Source of the DNA: Adiantum capillus-veneris
Taxonomy: Eukaryota; Streptophyta; Polypodiopsida; Polypodiales; Pteridaceae
Assembly: GCA_014529385.2 (NCBI GenBank)
Contig: CM043958.1
Coordinates: 79,417,025 to 79,481,024, forward strand
DNA length: 64,000 nt
Direction: 5' to 3'
Below the pieces are notes generated by a model, which saw nothing but the letters and a program-made list of their open reading frames with translations, searched no databases and had not been told where the DNA came from. The position numbers were made by a program, and so were the translations under genes. Each line of letters starts with the position of its first letter. The stretch's first letter is position 1. Positions 41,911-53,789 of the stretch are shown here, in pieces.

Positions 41911-44085
41911 GAGGAGGTAGATCTACCTGCTCCATGACCATCTTCCCTCTTGCAACATTATCTCCAAATTGATTGTAATTCTCAAGGTCTTTGACTATTA
42001 GGTAATCAACCCCCTTGTTGTCTCTAATCTATCACCATCATCATAAACTTGGATGGTTTCAAGACATCTTGCAAGGTTCTCTTCTATGAGAGCACACTTG
42101 CATCCCCTAGCATCAGTGTAAATGCAAGCTACGTGCACGTTTGATCCTTCTTAGAAGATTGTAGTGTACCTCAGTGCTTGATACATGTTTTAAGAGGAGC
42201 TACCTCCTTCAATCATGACTATTTGATGGTTTCCTACATGCTAGTCAGCCATAAGGTAGAGAAAACATTTGGAAGAAGGCTCACTATCATTAATTCTTCT
42301 AGGATGGGTGCAAGGGGATCCAACCCTGCTTGATTAATGCTCTCTTTTGTGGACACTAGGCTAACCTGGTCACCGGGCCTTCTCTAAGGTCCCTATGCAA
42401 TTGTCTCCTTGACCTTAAATTCATGTATCGATAAGAAAATTTTCTTTGCAAACCCAACATCTTATCTAGCAGGTCATCTGGCACTCTCTCTTGTGGCATC
42501 TCCTTGCTTTTTGAATGCTCATGATACTTGCTTTAGGAAAATTGACAAAATCTTTTCCTCTCGGTTTCTTAAGTATACTCACTGCAATTTATACAAAAAA
42601 TTTGATAGAATGTAAAACCTCTTGCAAAAGTTTTCATAATTTAGGACAACAAATTGTGCAATTGGTCTCTAATCTTTCACAGAGCATTTGACTATGATTT
42701 TGGAGTCTATTTTTATCAAACAAGGTACCTACAGGACCCACTTGAGATACTCTATGACCTAGTATGGTCATAGTCTAGATTTGGGGCAAATGGCAGCAAC
42801 CACGGTTAGTGCCACTAAGGATTATTTGAGATGCAATCAATTCCCTATGACTCCTTATGCTAAGTTGAGTCTAATGACCCTATGCATCAAGTGTTTGGAC
42901 TCATTTTGGCCTATATTTGGGTCAAATTTCTCTTTCATAGTCTGAAATAGTCTGTTGAGAGTTTTAAGCTCTTCCTCTTGTCCAAACTTGATGGGGAAAG
43001 TGAATTTGAACTCCTTAGGATGCCGGGAATCTATGGGTACCACCTGGGTCTCAATCTGATCAATATGGTAGCAACCACGGTTGATGCCAACCTAGACATT
43101 TCACAAATCTAGATATACCAGCTTGTAGCCTATCCTCTAGGGAGCCCTTTGGCACTATGCATGATCTAAAATGATAAGTTTTGACTTGTCAAAATGACAG
43201 AAAACCTCTCCAAAGTGCAACCTTAAGAATTTGGGCTCTCTTTGCCAAGTTTTTGGACTTTTTGACTAAAGGAAGTGGATTTGACGCCTATGTGACCTAG
43301 GAAACCTGTGGCTATGCTCTGTTGCTAAAAATGTGGCAAGTGGTAGCAACCGCAATTGGTGCCAAGTGAGGTTTTTTGCAACATGGCCAATTCTTGTGGG
43401 TTCCTTGACTCAAGAGCTTTCCACTGATGCCCTGCGACACTCAAATGGACACTCCTAGCACACATAACTTGAATTTTTACACTTCACTAGACCACAACGC
43501 ACATCATTACCTAAATATCAAAAAACAACTTCAAAAGCAACCAAAATTTCTAGATCAACTCTTTTAGTGCATATGCAAGTGCACAAACAAGAAACTCTTA
43601 AATTGGCACTCTAAATCTCAAGATACATACACTTTGCATTTTTGGTCACTTTATGGTATCCAAGAGACACAATATGGTAATCAAGGAAACTTTTGCACTC
43701 TTGAGACACACCAAGATGGTTCCTAAACTAATGATGCTCCTATTCCTATTGTACAAGTGAAAATGGGTGGGTGTATGCACAAACATTATCAAAATAACGA
43801 TAAACATCAACAAAAATCTATCTACCGCAATCAACCACTCTACTCTAATGATCTCCTAACTCCAAGCATGGACTCAATTCATAATGCAACAAAAAAAATA
43901 ACTCGAGTCTCCTAACCTATATGGTAACCAAAAGAAATCTCCTATCTCCTCGGTCCACTTGAGAGCTCGTTGGCAAGCCTCACCGACTCTCCTACCTAAG
44001 GGTATAAGCAAAATGGACCATAACACTTGGGTGAAGGGTAGAGAAGAACCTCACAGGGACTCCCTCCATCTAGTGTAAGTCCTAC
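41911..44085 (-). other. E4 leader, non-coding
   Basis: About 2.2 kb lies between PBS and gag. It carries the palindrome array at 42792-43363. I see no protein domain or small ORF pair like that of E1. Confidence 0.6.
42792..43363 (-). repeat. E4 leader palindrome array (three copies)
   Basis: Copies lie at 42792-42813, 43067-43088 and 43342-43363, with start-to-start spacing of exactly 275 and 275 bp. Each is an imperfect 22-nt inverted repeat close to GGCACCAACCG plus its reverse complement. The central CGCG has decayed to CACG, CACG and CGCA. The sequence differs from the E1 and E3 palindromes, but length, place and spacing are alike. Confidence 0.82.
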
Positions 44086-44104
44086 ATTCCCAACAACGGC
44101 ACCA
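44086..44104 (-). other. E4 primer binding site, tRNA-Asp type
   Basis: On the minus strand TGGTGCCGTTGTTGGGAAT follows the LTR end CTAACA by one base. It matches the E1 PBS apart from transitions. Confidence 0.78.
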
Positions 44105-44105
44105 A

Positions 44106-44694
44106 TGTTAGTGGATCACCACAATCATATGAAGTAACCTAGCAAGAACTCAAACCAACTTAATATGTCAATCCGAGGGCGTAGAGCTGACCCGACTAGG
44201 GCAAGAAGACATTGAATGCAATGTCGTAAGTGACAAGGCACTAAGGAGAAAGAGTCAAGGAAGAGCATCAAGTGATAACCTAATACAAATGCCTAAGGTC
44301 TCTTGTGCAAAATATCTAGATCTCTAATGGTTGTAATGACATCAAAGAAAGCCCAAACAACATGATACTTGGGAACTAAGGCCTGGAGACTCTGGAAAAT
44401 GGGTATATGCAATCCAGTCTGACACTTCCCAAAAGTGGGTGGATGGATAACTGCATTTATCGCCACACTCAACCTACACCAAAGCAAGAGATTAATGGCT
44501 TGAATGGCTTACCTTTTGGTCCTATATCCTTTGTCAATTGTTGGGTTTGCAAGAATAACAATACATAAGCCACCGAATAATCAAAATACGCACGTAGGAA
44601 ACCTAGAGTATGAGTCGCTCATTGCATTGCAAACACACACTCAAACATGACATCATAGACATGTACACAATGCTAAGAGTGTATAGAAGCAACA
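44106..44694 (-). repeat. E4 5' LTR (about 589 bp; outer end tentative)
   Basis: The inner end is CTAACA next to the PBS. The outer end is placed at a TGTTG (minus strand, 44694), as in other members of the lineage. No second copy is available to confirm it. Confidence 0.5.
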
Positions 44695-44759
44695 TGGAAA
44701 ACCTCAATGCATTAGCTCACCCATACATACAATTGTGAGTGTGTGAGCATAGGCATAGC

Positions 44760-45862
44760 TCTCTTCACCGCAAGCTCCAATACAAGTGATTACAAGTTAT
44801 GAGTCAAAATTGAGCTTTTGGCTTAAACCATTTCTGTCTAATATGTCTAAAGCAACAATAAGATCTGTACAAAAAGAAGCACATTCATATACACTGATTG
44901 GTAGTCAGTTGTATAAATGTGGTACTGATAATCAACTAAGTCTTTGTGCTACAGAAACAAAATATTTACCTATTCTATGGGAAGCACACTATGGACAGGT
45001 AGGAGGGCTTTTTTTTGTAGAACTTACAGCAAAAACAATCATGTTTGCCGGAATCTAGTGGCTACGTTGTTCATGGACGCGAAAACATTTGTAAGGCATT
45101 GTGATGAATGTCAATGAAAGAAAATTCCTATCATAAAGGATGAGAAGTATATGCGACCTATGATAGGTACTCAAGCGTTTGCAAAATGGGGACTCAATTT
45201 TGTGGGCCCTATAGCACCACCTGCTTACAGAACTCATGTTGAATATATGATAGTCGCTATGGACTACTTAACCAAATGGGTAGAAGCAAAAGCTACTCCA
45301 AAAAATGATGCTAGAATTACCGCACAGTTCTTGTATGAAAATGTGTTTACACGCTATGGTTTGCCTATAGAAATTTTTAGTGATAGAGGGATGGACTTGT
45401 GAACGAAGTCATTGAGTATTTTTTTGACAAATAAATGGTCATACATAGAAAATCCGCTCCATATCACTCCCAAGAAAATGGGCAAGCTGAGAGCACAAAC
45501 AAAATCTTGTGCATAGTTCTAGCTAAAATAGTGAACAAAAATATATCAGATTGGGATCAAAAATTGCACTCTTCCGTTTGGGCATATATAGAGTCGCATA
45601 TAAACATGTACTAGGAACAACACTATACAACATGGTGTTTGGACTTAATTCCATCCTTCCCGTTGAATTCTTAATTCCAACACTACGAGTAGCAAAGCAG
45701 CTAGAATGGACAGGACATGAATGGTCAAAACGTCTAGATGACCTTGAAAAGCTCAGTAAAACCAAGCTTTTAACCAGGCTAAAAGCTGTTGCAGCTATTT
45801 ATGCCCAAAAATGATGCATGAAAGAGTTTCACGATGAGCATGTTAAGTCTAAAAATTTTGCA
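44760..45862 (+). pseudogene. pol: E5 integrase relic, left part (split by CACTA-1)
   Basis: The zinc domain (TLIGSQLYKCGTDNQLSLC, EAHYGQVGG, RHCDECQ; about 44880-45115) and core (WGLNFVGPIAPPAYRTH, YGLPIEIFSDRG, then a frameshifted HSQENGQAES region) match E1 integrase. The first catalytic Asp is Asn (AAT at 45196-45198), so the enzyme would be dead. The frame breaks at several points. The C-terminal domain stops at 45862 and continues after the transposon at 55027. Confidence 0.85.
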
Positions 45863-45875
45863 CACTACAAGACAA
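45863..45875 (+). repeat. CACTA-1 left terminal inverted repeat
   Basis: CACTACAAGACAA pairs with TTGGCTTGTAGTG at 55011-55023 (12 of 13 bases). Confidence 0.9.
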
Positions 45876-45899
45876 ATGTTCTTTTTCAACGTTTTTACT

Positions 45900-46170
45900 G
45901 GCGTTTCGATGTGTAAAAAATTTGGAGTCAAAAAATGACGTCCGCAGGTATATCTGCCGGTACTAGCACCAAAACCAGTCACGCCGATCTTTTCGGTGGA
46001 ATTGAGATATTACGTATGCCAATAATTGCAGCATTTACACAGCCAAAATTATGAGCACTGCTTATGTGTATGCCGATATTATCGGCATTAAACATTGGTT
46101 TTAACACTCGAAATTATTGGCAATACATACGTGTATGCCAAAACTATCGGCATTAGTTTGTTTTAAAAAA
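45900..46170. repeat. CACTA-1 left subterminal repeats
   Basis: Several short inverted units of the form GCCGAT-N3-ATCGGC occur here (for example TGCCGATATTATCGGCA at 46070-46086), some decayed. The right subterminal region has the same motif. Such repeats are where TNPA-like proteins bind in En/Spm. Confidence 0.75.
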
Positions 46171-47684
46171 AATAGAATGTTGGTTTGCAGGAGTATTGAT
46201 AGTACTCTTGCACTCTTATCACTAATGTCACTTTTATTTTCACAAATTCAATACGACCATTGCAAAATAGCATACACAATTTTATGACTTCAGATAAGAA
46301 GCTCATTGAAATGAATCACAACAATGCGACAAACAAAACACCATACAATGAAACTTGGTCTATAATTGGATATAAGTTTTCAAATCAAAAAATTTTGTAA
46401 CTAAATGTCTTTTTGGAAGGTCTACTCCTAACTAACAGCTATCTCCCTCATCCTCGTCCTCTCCTTCATCCATGTCCTCGTCTTTATTGATTTCCATCTC
46501 CTCCTCAGCCACATAGTCTTCATCGTCCTCGTCGGAGGTCTCATACTCTTCGTCTACACCAGTTTGTGTTGCCAAGGGCGGACCCTGCATACACTAGTCG
46601 CAGTTAACATAAATTTTCATCCTCAAATCAATCACTCTAAAACTTGTTAAAAATGTTACATGTGCAATCCATTTTGTCAAGCATTGATGCTGTGATGTAG
46701 ATAGCACACAATTAATTTTTGCAACCGAATAACCGACATTTTCTAGATCTACAACAATCCGATATAGTTCCTATAATAATTTTAAGTAACGTTTAGAATG
46801 ATAACCATGCAAGCGCATTATAAGTAAGAAAAGTTGAACCCTTAACACATGTTTTTTGTCGACCTTTTTAAGGGGAGTTCCTTGTTCACGCAACTGATTC
46901 ATGTATTTGGTAAACCCATGTTTGTTGCCTTCTTCACACTCAGCTTGAGTAGGCATGCACCCCACTACCTCTTTCTGCAAAACAAATTAGAAGTGATCCA
47001 AATAGGCAAGACAATGCATAATACATTTAGAGATGACAATTTAACAATTTATCAAGTGCAAAGGTTACTTACAAAAAGTGCCTTGAAACTTGTCAAGCCA
47101 CCAGATATGAGTTTAGAGGTATACCCGGTCTCCATTTGCGCCTCTCGTGCATCTATTTATTGTGTGAACTTATTGGGGTTTTTTCTAAACTCTTTATTGG
47201 CAGTTATCCAATCTTTCTTTGACACCCATGTAGGTTTTGCCAATCCATCCCTCACGGCTGATCGGATCTGATTTTTCCGCGTGCGTTGGATCTTACCCAT
47301 CTTTTCAAATGCCACTTTCTCACTAAACCTTTTTTCTGGCAGCATTGGAAACCTATTCAATTCAAGCAGAGACATGTGGGATTGGACTTCTTCTAAAATA
47401 AAATTCTAAATTATCTTTTCTGTTGAAAATAAAGAAAAACTTACTTATTGTGTATGTACTTCAGCATCGCCGTTTTTGATTCTATGTCAACTTTGTGCCA
47501 ATCTTGTAGTATGTCGGTGCCGAATTGGACTTTAAGGTATCCTTTCAAGCAATTCAACACCAATTTTCCGCGCTCATGCGCTAAGATCCAATCATCCTCA
47601 TCAAGGTCATAATAGTCTCTGCCAAAATTAAACCATACAAAATGAATATATATCACCGCCGCTTTAGTGTACGACTTATAAATG

Positions 47685-49349
47685 TGCGTCAAGAGGTACG
47701 TGAGCCGTTTGGCATGCCGGCAAGCTCTATGGCAATTTTCCTGGGTGTGTGGCTTGTAGGCATGCGTTTTTTCCAAAGCGGACCTTATGGTCATGCACCC
47801 ACGAGCTGTAGAGCATGCCGGCACGCCATAGAGCTTTCCGGCAAGCTCTATGGCAAGCCGCACGGGTGTATGGCTTGTGGGCATGCATCAAGAGGTCCGC
47901 GAGCAATTTTTCCAAAGAAAAAAACGCTCTCGAACCTTATGGTCATGCACCGGCGAGCCCTTTGGCATGCTGGAAAGCCATAGAGCTTGCCGGCAAGCTC
48001 TATGGCGAGCCGCACAGGTGTATGGCTTGCGGGCATGCATCTAGAGGTCCACGAGCATTTTTTCCAAAGGAAAAAATGCTCATAGACCTTATGGTCATGC
48101 ACGCATGCCGGCAAGCCATAGAGCTTGCCGGCAATCTCACATAGCTTGCCGACAAGCTCTACGGCAAGCTCCGCGGGTGTATGGCTTACGAACATGCGTC
48201 AAGAGGTCCGCAAGCATTTTTACGCTCGTGGACATTATGGTTTTGCACCCGTGAGCCATTTGGCATGCCGAAAAGCCATAGAGTTTGCCGACAATCTCAT
48301 ATAGCCTGCCAGCAAGCTCTATGGCAAGCATCATGGGTGTATGGCTTGCATGCATGGTCAACACTCGTGGACCTTATGGTCATGCACCCATGACCCATTT
48401 GGCATGCCGTCTAGCCATAGATCTTTCCGGCAAGCTCTATGGCAAGCCGCGCAGGTGTATGGATTGTGGGCATGTGTGAAGAGTTCTGCAAGCATTTTTT
48501 CCTTAGGAAAAAACGCTCACTGACCTTATGGTCATGCACCCGTGAGCCGTTTGGCATGCTGGCAAGCCATTGAGATTGCCAGCAAGCTCAAATAGCTTTC
48601 CGACAAGCTCTATGGCAAACCGCATGAGTGTATGGCTTGCGGGCATGCGTCAAGAGGTCCGCAAGTGTTTTTTCCTTTGGAAAAAACGCTCGTGAACCTT
48701 ATGGTCATGCACCCGCGAGCCGTTTGGCATGCCGACAAGCTCACTAGTTTGCCGGCAAGCTCTACGCCAAGCCACATGGGTGTATGGCCTGCAGGCATGC
48801 ATCAAGAGGTCCACGAGAAATTCTTTAAAAGGAAAAAATGCTCGTGGACCTTATGGTCATGCAACTGCGAACCGTTTGGCATGCCGACAAGCCATAGAGC
48901 TTGCTAGCAAGCTCACATAGCTTGCCGGAAATCTCTATGGCAAGCCACGTGGATGTATGGCTTGCAGACATGCGTCAAGCGGTCCACGAGCATTTTTTCC
49001 AGCTTGTGGACCTTATGGTGATGCACCCACGAGCCGTTTGGCATGCCGGCAATCCATAGAGCTTGCCGGCAAGCTCACATAGCTTGAAGGCAAGCTCTAT
49101 GGCAAGTCGCACGGGTATATGGCTTGTGGGCATGCGTCAAGAGGTCCGCAAGCAGTTTTTCCTTTGGAAAAAACACTCACGGACCTTATGGTCATGCACC
49201 CACGAGCTGTTTGGCATGCCAGCAAGCCATAGAGCCTGTTGGCAAGCTCTATGGCAAGCCACGCGGGTGTATGGATTGCGCGCATGCGTCAAGAGGTCCA
49301 TAAGCATTTTTTCCTTTGGAAAAAACGATCGCGGACCTTATGGTCATGC
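47685..49349. repeat. Hairpin minisatellite in CACTA-1 (about 11 units of 140-175 bp)
   Basis: Units repeat the landmark TTATGGTCATGCAC (for example at about 47785, 47938, 48088, 48373, 48526, 48698, 48851, 49012, 49187, 49337). Each unit contains two inverted repeats: a 28-nt perfect palindrome in its best copy (47978-48005, arms CCATAGAGCTTGCC) and an arm pair AGGTCCGCGAGC...GCTCGTGGACCT around TTTTTTCC/GGAAAAAA. It lies in the first intron of the antisense gene. The open frames seen here are repeat artefacts. Confidence 0.88.
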
Positions 49350-49596
49350 CCGGGGGGTTCACCTTACATTGTATGTAACCAATCACGTGAGTTCAATAGA
49401 AGGGCATTTAAATCCCTTAAAACTTACAGAAATAAATATACATAAGGATATGTTTTTCACAAATCTCAAAAAAAATTACAGAATTTAAAAGAAAAGGATT
49501 CATTATATTTCCTTCAAAATTCACAGAATAGGGATTTTAGAAAAAGAGCGTGAACGTACGTGATATAGTGGTCTTAAATATAGTGAACCCCCCAGG
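49350..49596. mobile_element. 247-bp MITE, Mutator-like
   Basis: The terminal inverted repeat is CCGGGGGGTTCAC at the left and CCTGGGGGGTTCAC (reverse complement) at the right. It is flanked by 9-bp TGGTCATGC at 49341-49349 and 49597-49605. Nine-bp target duplicates and GC-rich ends suit Mutator-like elements. It interrupts the minisatellite, so it is younger. The host repeats also contain TGGTCATGC, which slightly weakens the TSD argument. Confidence 0.72.
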
Positions 49597-50059
49597 TGGT
49601 CATGCACTTGCGAGCTGTTTGGCATGCCAGCAAGCCATAGAGCTTGTCGGCAAGCTCTATGGGAAGCTGTGTGGGTGTATGTCTTGCGGGCATGTGTCAA
49701 GAGGTCTGCAAGAGAAAAAACGGTCACGGATCTTATGGTCATGCACCCGCAAACCGTTTGACATAAGGGTGTATGGCAATGCAAGGAGAGAATGACTTAC
49801 CAGATGATGGGCTGGGACGCTGGCTGGCGAGAACCTGAAGCACCCTCGTGTGTTGAGAGGGTGCGTTGGAGCCGACTACTAGATGCCTCGCCATGACGCT
49901 TGCGCACGGAGGCTGAGCGCCCGATGACGGAGCTGGCTGGCTCAAGGTTGGGAGGTCATCACTGTATCCATCGATATTTACAGCACTGGTTATTTTTATT
50001 ATTTTTTTCCAGGTATTTTGGGAGCAAGGAAGGCTTGATTACACTCCTATAGATGGAGG

Positions 50060-50220
50060 GAGGAAACAGGAATTATCCTAATGACATTTTGGCATGTCCA
50101 TGCATGCGTACAAGAACCTTACGAGGCATAGACGACGAATTGTGGAAAAGCATGTGAGAAAGTATGGGCAATTTGATATTGTGCCTCACCGCGAATGGAT
50201 GGAGTAACATCTCGCAAGAG
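50060..50220 (+). pseudogene. CACTA-1 transposase-associated N-terminal domain, remnant
   Basis: The pieces NDILACPCM and, in another frame, YKNLTRHRRRIVEKHVRKYGQFD....REWME follow the pattern of the domain found at the start of TNP2 transposases (CPC.KC...., HL..GF, W..HGE). A frameshift lies between them. Confidence 0.4.
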
Positions 50221-50449
50221 AGTAGGTGAGCGACGGCCACTAAAATGCTATCGCATTGCGCAACATTTTGTTGTTTTTCTTTTATTGAATTCGTATCGTT
50301 TTGAAATGTACATAGGTGTCACATGTATCGCCCGTGGACTTGGATCCAGATCTGCCTGTCGTATCTTCTTTCCACCGAAAAGCCGCAAGACGAGCAAAAG
50401 CGGCAACACCACATGCGGCATTGACAAAGCGCATGGATAGTGAGGCAAG

Positions 50450-52560
50450 CATAAGGTGAAGAACTTCAACGTGTACATGCAACCCTTGATTGATGAGCTA
50501 TGTGAATTATGGAAAGGGGTGACGGTTGTTGATAGGGCATGTAAAACTAGGCACCGGGTATTCTCTATGAGGGCCATCTTGATGTGGACAATACATGATT
50601 ACCTAGGTTTTGGTGAGCTGAGCAGCTTTTCCGTTTCAAGATATGATGCATGTCCCACTTGTGGACCACAGTTACAAGCACGCTATTTCAAGGCTATTGG
50701 GAAAAGTGGTTTATGAGGGTCACGCAAAGTACCTCCTTGTTGGTCACCCCAAGCGACCACGTAGTGGCATTCCAAGTGTTCCTACGTATATGAAGCCCCG
50801 TGATTGGCGTGAGGCTTGGGATGCGGCTGAGAGGGTGCCTATCCATGGAAAGAGGAGAGTGAATGCACTTTATGGCTTGCCTTACTGCGAGGATCTTCTT
50901 ATCAATCACTTATTGGATCCTCTGCATGTTTTTAAGAATGTGATTGTGGCTATATGGAAGCATCTTACTGGTGCTATGGATAGTGTCAATGCCCGCAAGG
51001 ACTGAGTCTGGAGTTAAGAGAGGATGCTGGATACAAGAGGACGGAGAGGTCCCTCTTGCTCCTTGGATATTGACTAAAGTGGAGAATGAGTTTGTGAAGA
51101 AGACAATAGGGTCCATCCGCATGCCAACAAGCACCATGCGCACTCTTAAAGAGGCATTTACTAGTGATGGTAAAGAATTGGCTGGTCTCAAGTTCCATGC
51201 TTGGCACAAGATGTTACAGGTACGACTCTTGTAAGATCAATTACACACTTTTCCTATATTATGCTCTCTAATTTGGCATGGGGTTTTGTGTAGTTCATAC
51301 TACCCATAGCAATGACTGGGATAAGTTTGGATGGAGTGCGTGCTTGCATCACCAAGTTATCCTCATTAGTTAGGTAATTAAGGTAATTCTCAAATGAGTT
51401 TTCGTTTTTGGTTCATGCATGACATCTTTGGTTTGTGTGTTTTCCATCTATTAGGTGAATTTCTTACAAGGATATTGATCCTTCTAGCATTGATAAAATG
51501 CGGAACGAGGCCATCTAGATAGTGTGCTTGATTGAGGAGCACTTTCTCACTAGCATCATGATGATTCAGATGCATGCATTGGTCCATTTGGTAGATGAGG
51601 TTGCGTTGGCAGGGACCGTCCACACTCGATGGAACGAGGCCATCTAGATAGTGTGCTTGATTGAGGAGCACTTTCTCACTAGCATCATGATGATTCAGAT
51701 GCATGCATTGGTCCATTTGGTAGATGAGGTTGCGTTGGCAGGGACCGTCCACACTCGATGGATGTTCTTTTTGGAGAGGTTCATAAAAACATTAAAAGGG
51801 TTTGTTCGTCATAAGGCAAAACCGGAGGGTAGTTTGGCAGAGGGGTGGCTTATACAGGAGTCTTGCATGTGGATTTCAGAATACCTTGGAGGTATAGACT
51901 CAGATTTGCCTTTGCTATGGAGTACTACAGATGACAAGAGGATTATGAGGGATGTTCTTCAAGGTCAAGGCACTGAATTCAGAATGACAGAGACTTGAGG
52001 GATAAAGTGATGAACTTTTGCATTGCTAATTCCCCAGAGATGGAGAGATGGTGTCTTTGTATGAGGAGACACGTCTCAGTGATCCATCATTGCCACATAG
52101 TCCTACACATGATTGGGTTCGGGCTACCGTATTGGATGCATAGTCTCGAGGCATGGACACGACGGAGGTGGAGTTGGCTTACGCACATGGTTTTCTTTGG
52201 CAGGTATGACCCACTACAAAAACAATAATATGGATATGTTGCATCTTCTGTTGTATTCTAAATTCCGTGGTTGTCTTTGCAGGCTAGGAGACATGGTGCC
52301 ATGTGGAGTAGAGGATGACATTTTGGCGTGGCATCCATTGATGACAAGCGTGTCACTCATGATTCAGATGTCTCGACGACCTTTGATGAGGAGGTTTGAG
52401 CTGGCACAGGTACGGTGGAGAGGTATACCTATTACGGTACCCTCGATGCCATCTTGTGTGTTTCCTATGGATCATTCGATGTGTACCTCTTTGATGTTAC
52501 TTGGTTTCAAGCCGAGAGTGGGGGTCATCAGCCCTCCATGAAAAGAGGATCTAACGGTTT
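50450..52560 (+). pseudogene. CACTA-1 TNP2 transposase, spliced and broken
   Basis: It begins inside the TNP2 core: NFNVYMQPLIDELCELWKGV, the zinc-like ACPTCG, then HGKRRVNALYGLPYCEDL and LDPLHVFKNV. After a frameshift come PTSTMRTLKEAF and LAGLKFHAWHKMLQ, with a splice donor CAG/GTACGA at about 51220. A small exon (about 51294-51375, ending TTAG/GTAATT) reads FILPIAMTGISLDGVRACITKL. Next come the DUF4218-like HALVHLVDEV and WMFFLERFIKTLKGFVRHKAKPEGS segments (51570-51900) and a decayed C-terminal part. The N-terminal third of TNP2 is missing, and CACTA-2 retains it. Confidence 0.78.
51502..51759 (+). repeat. 129-bp in-frame tandem duplication in the TNP2 gene
   Basis: 51502-51630 and 51631-51759 appear identical. 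The unit is 43 codons and covers the start of the DUF4218-like region, so it duplicates protein sequence without shifting the frame. Identity implies it is recent. Confidence 0.92.
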
Positions 52561-52564
52561 TATA

Positions 52565-53120
52565 ACCATAGATAGCCGACAAAAGTGAACAAACAAAGAG
52601 GATACACTTGTTTATCCATATCAATGTGATGAGGTATGTTGTTTTACTTTGTCCATATCAACACAACATATAGTTAAAACTCATGATGGATGTGTGTACC
52701 TTGCCAAGTCTTTTATTATCCGATTTATGGGAACCAACATTAGAAGTATGTGGTTGAGGTGCCTCCTCGATCACAACACATCTTTGAGGAGAGAGACTCA
52801 CTTGAGGAGATGCAAAAAGACAAGGAGTTCCCCCATTTTAGCGATGAGGAGGATGCCACGATGAGTGGGCACCATGAGGAGCTACATTAGCATGGGTCTA
52901 CATCCAAGGGTGATAGTGATAGTGATTTACCAGAAGCGGGTGATGACATTCAATCTCAAAGTACAATAAGATTGAACTTGGAGATTGTATTAGACATAGA
53001 CCCTATTGATATGAGAGCAGATATGCTTGAAATCTCGTAGCTTACATTGTATTTGTTCTTGACTCTTGGTTTGAAAGTATATTGGAGTGGTGGTATTAAT
53101 TCCTTGTGTACTTGATTTAC
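52565..53120. other. CACTA-1 stretch with no recognisable gene
   Basis: This is probably the 3' end of the transposase transcription unit. I see only short open frames without known motifs. Confidence 0.5.
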
Positions 53121-53124
53121 AACA

Positions 53125-53249
<125 letters not shown>

Positions 53250-53616
53250 GACCGAGCATTGGAGCTACAGAGATACAGACGACCGCGACTGAGGAGAGGA
53301 GCTACACAGCATCGACGGAGACTACAACAGAAGATTCGAGCCATACTCTCTCGACATCCAGAGTGCAGATGAGGATGGATCCTCACCATTTCTTCCATCT
53401 TTGTTTCACACACTGTTACATCCAGTTTACCGGGTACCTATTGTATCAGCTGCTACACCCACGTAGTTTTAGATTGTAGTAGTAGTAGTATTTTGTTCCA
53501 CTTCTAGTTCTTTTGTACCCAGACATGGTATTAGATTCACTATTTTGTAACTGATTGGTCTCATAGGTCATTTTGGCCTTTTGAAGACGTTAATATAACA
53601 TTTCATTTCATTTTTC

Positions 53617-53619
<3 letters not shown>

Positions 53620-53679
<60 letters not shown>

Positions 53680-53697
53680 ACACACACACACACACAC
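53620..53697. repeat. (CT)n followed by (CA)n microsatellite
   Basis: About 58 bp of CT is followed by about 19 bp of CA repeats. Confidence 0.93.
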
Positions 53698-53789
53698 AAG
53701 GACCTCCACATTTTTTAAAAAAAAACTCACCAGTGCTGGTATTATTTCTAATTCTACACTCCACTCTATAAAAAAATTAAAAAAATCTA

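Larger units (their letters stand above)
40315..44694 (-). mobile_element. E4: minus-strand OTA Ty3 relic (LTR, PBS, leader, gag)
   Basis: Reading leftwards, an LTR (44694-44106) is followed by a tRNA-Asp-type PBS, a 2.2 kb leader with palindromes, and a decayed gag cut off at 40315 by the E7 LTR. It sits inside E5, whose integrase resumes at about 44760. Pol and the second LTR are missing. Confidence 0.72.
46432..49945 (-). pseudogene. CACTA-1 antisense gene: TNPA-like, possible Transposase_24 relative, five visible exons
   Basis: Read leftwards. Exon 1 is about 49945-49803 (Ser/Pro/Ala-rich, ending CTG then GTAAGT). A first intron follows that holds the minisatellite. Exon 2, about 47621-47450, has DEDDWILAHERGK and WHKVDIESKTAMLKYI. 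Exon 3, about 47390-47080, has FEKMGKIQRTRKNQIRSAVR and DWITANKEF, with one in-frame TAA, ending TTTTT then GTAAGT. Exon 4, about 46980-46860, has GCMPTQAECEEGNKHGFTKYM. Exon 5, 46589-46432, is an acidic tail ending in TAG. The pattern fits the second CACTA gene, whose product binds subterminal repeats. Exact splice phases are not settled. Confidence 0.55.

Noticed and set aside
47642-49488. Many overlapping open frames in the CACTA-1 minisatellite
   Set aside because: They occur in all frames, follow the repeat unit and have no domain.
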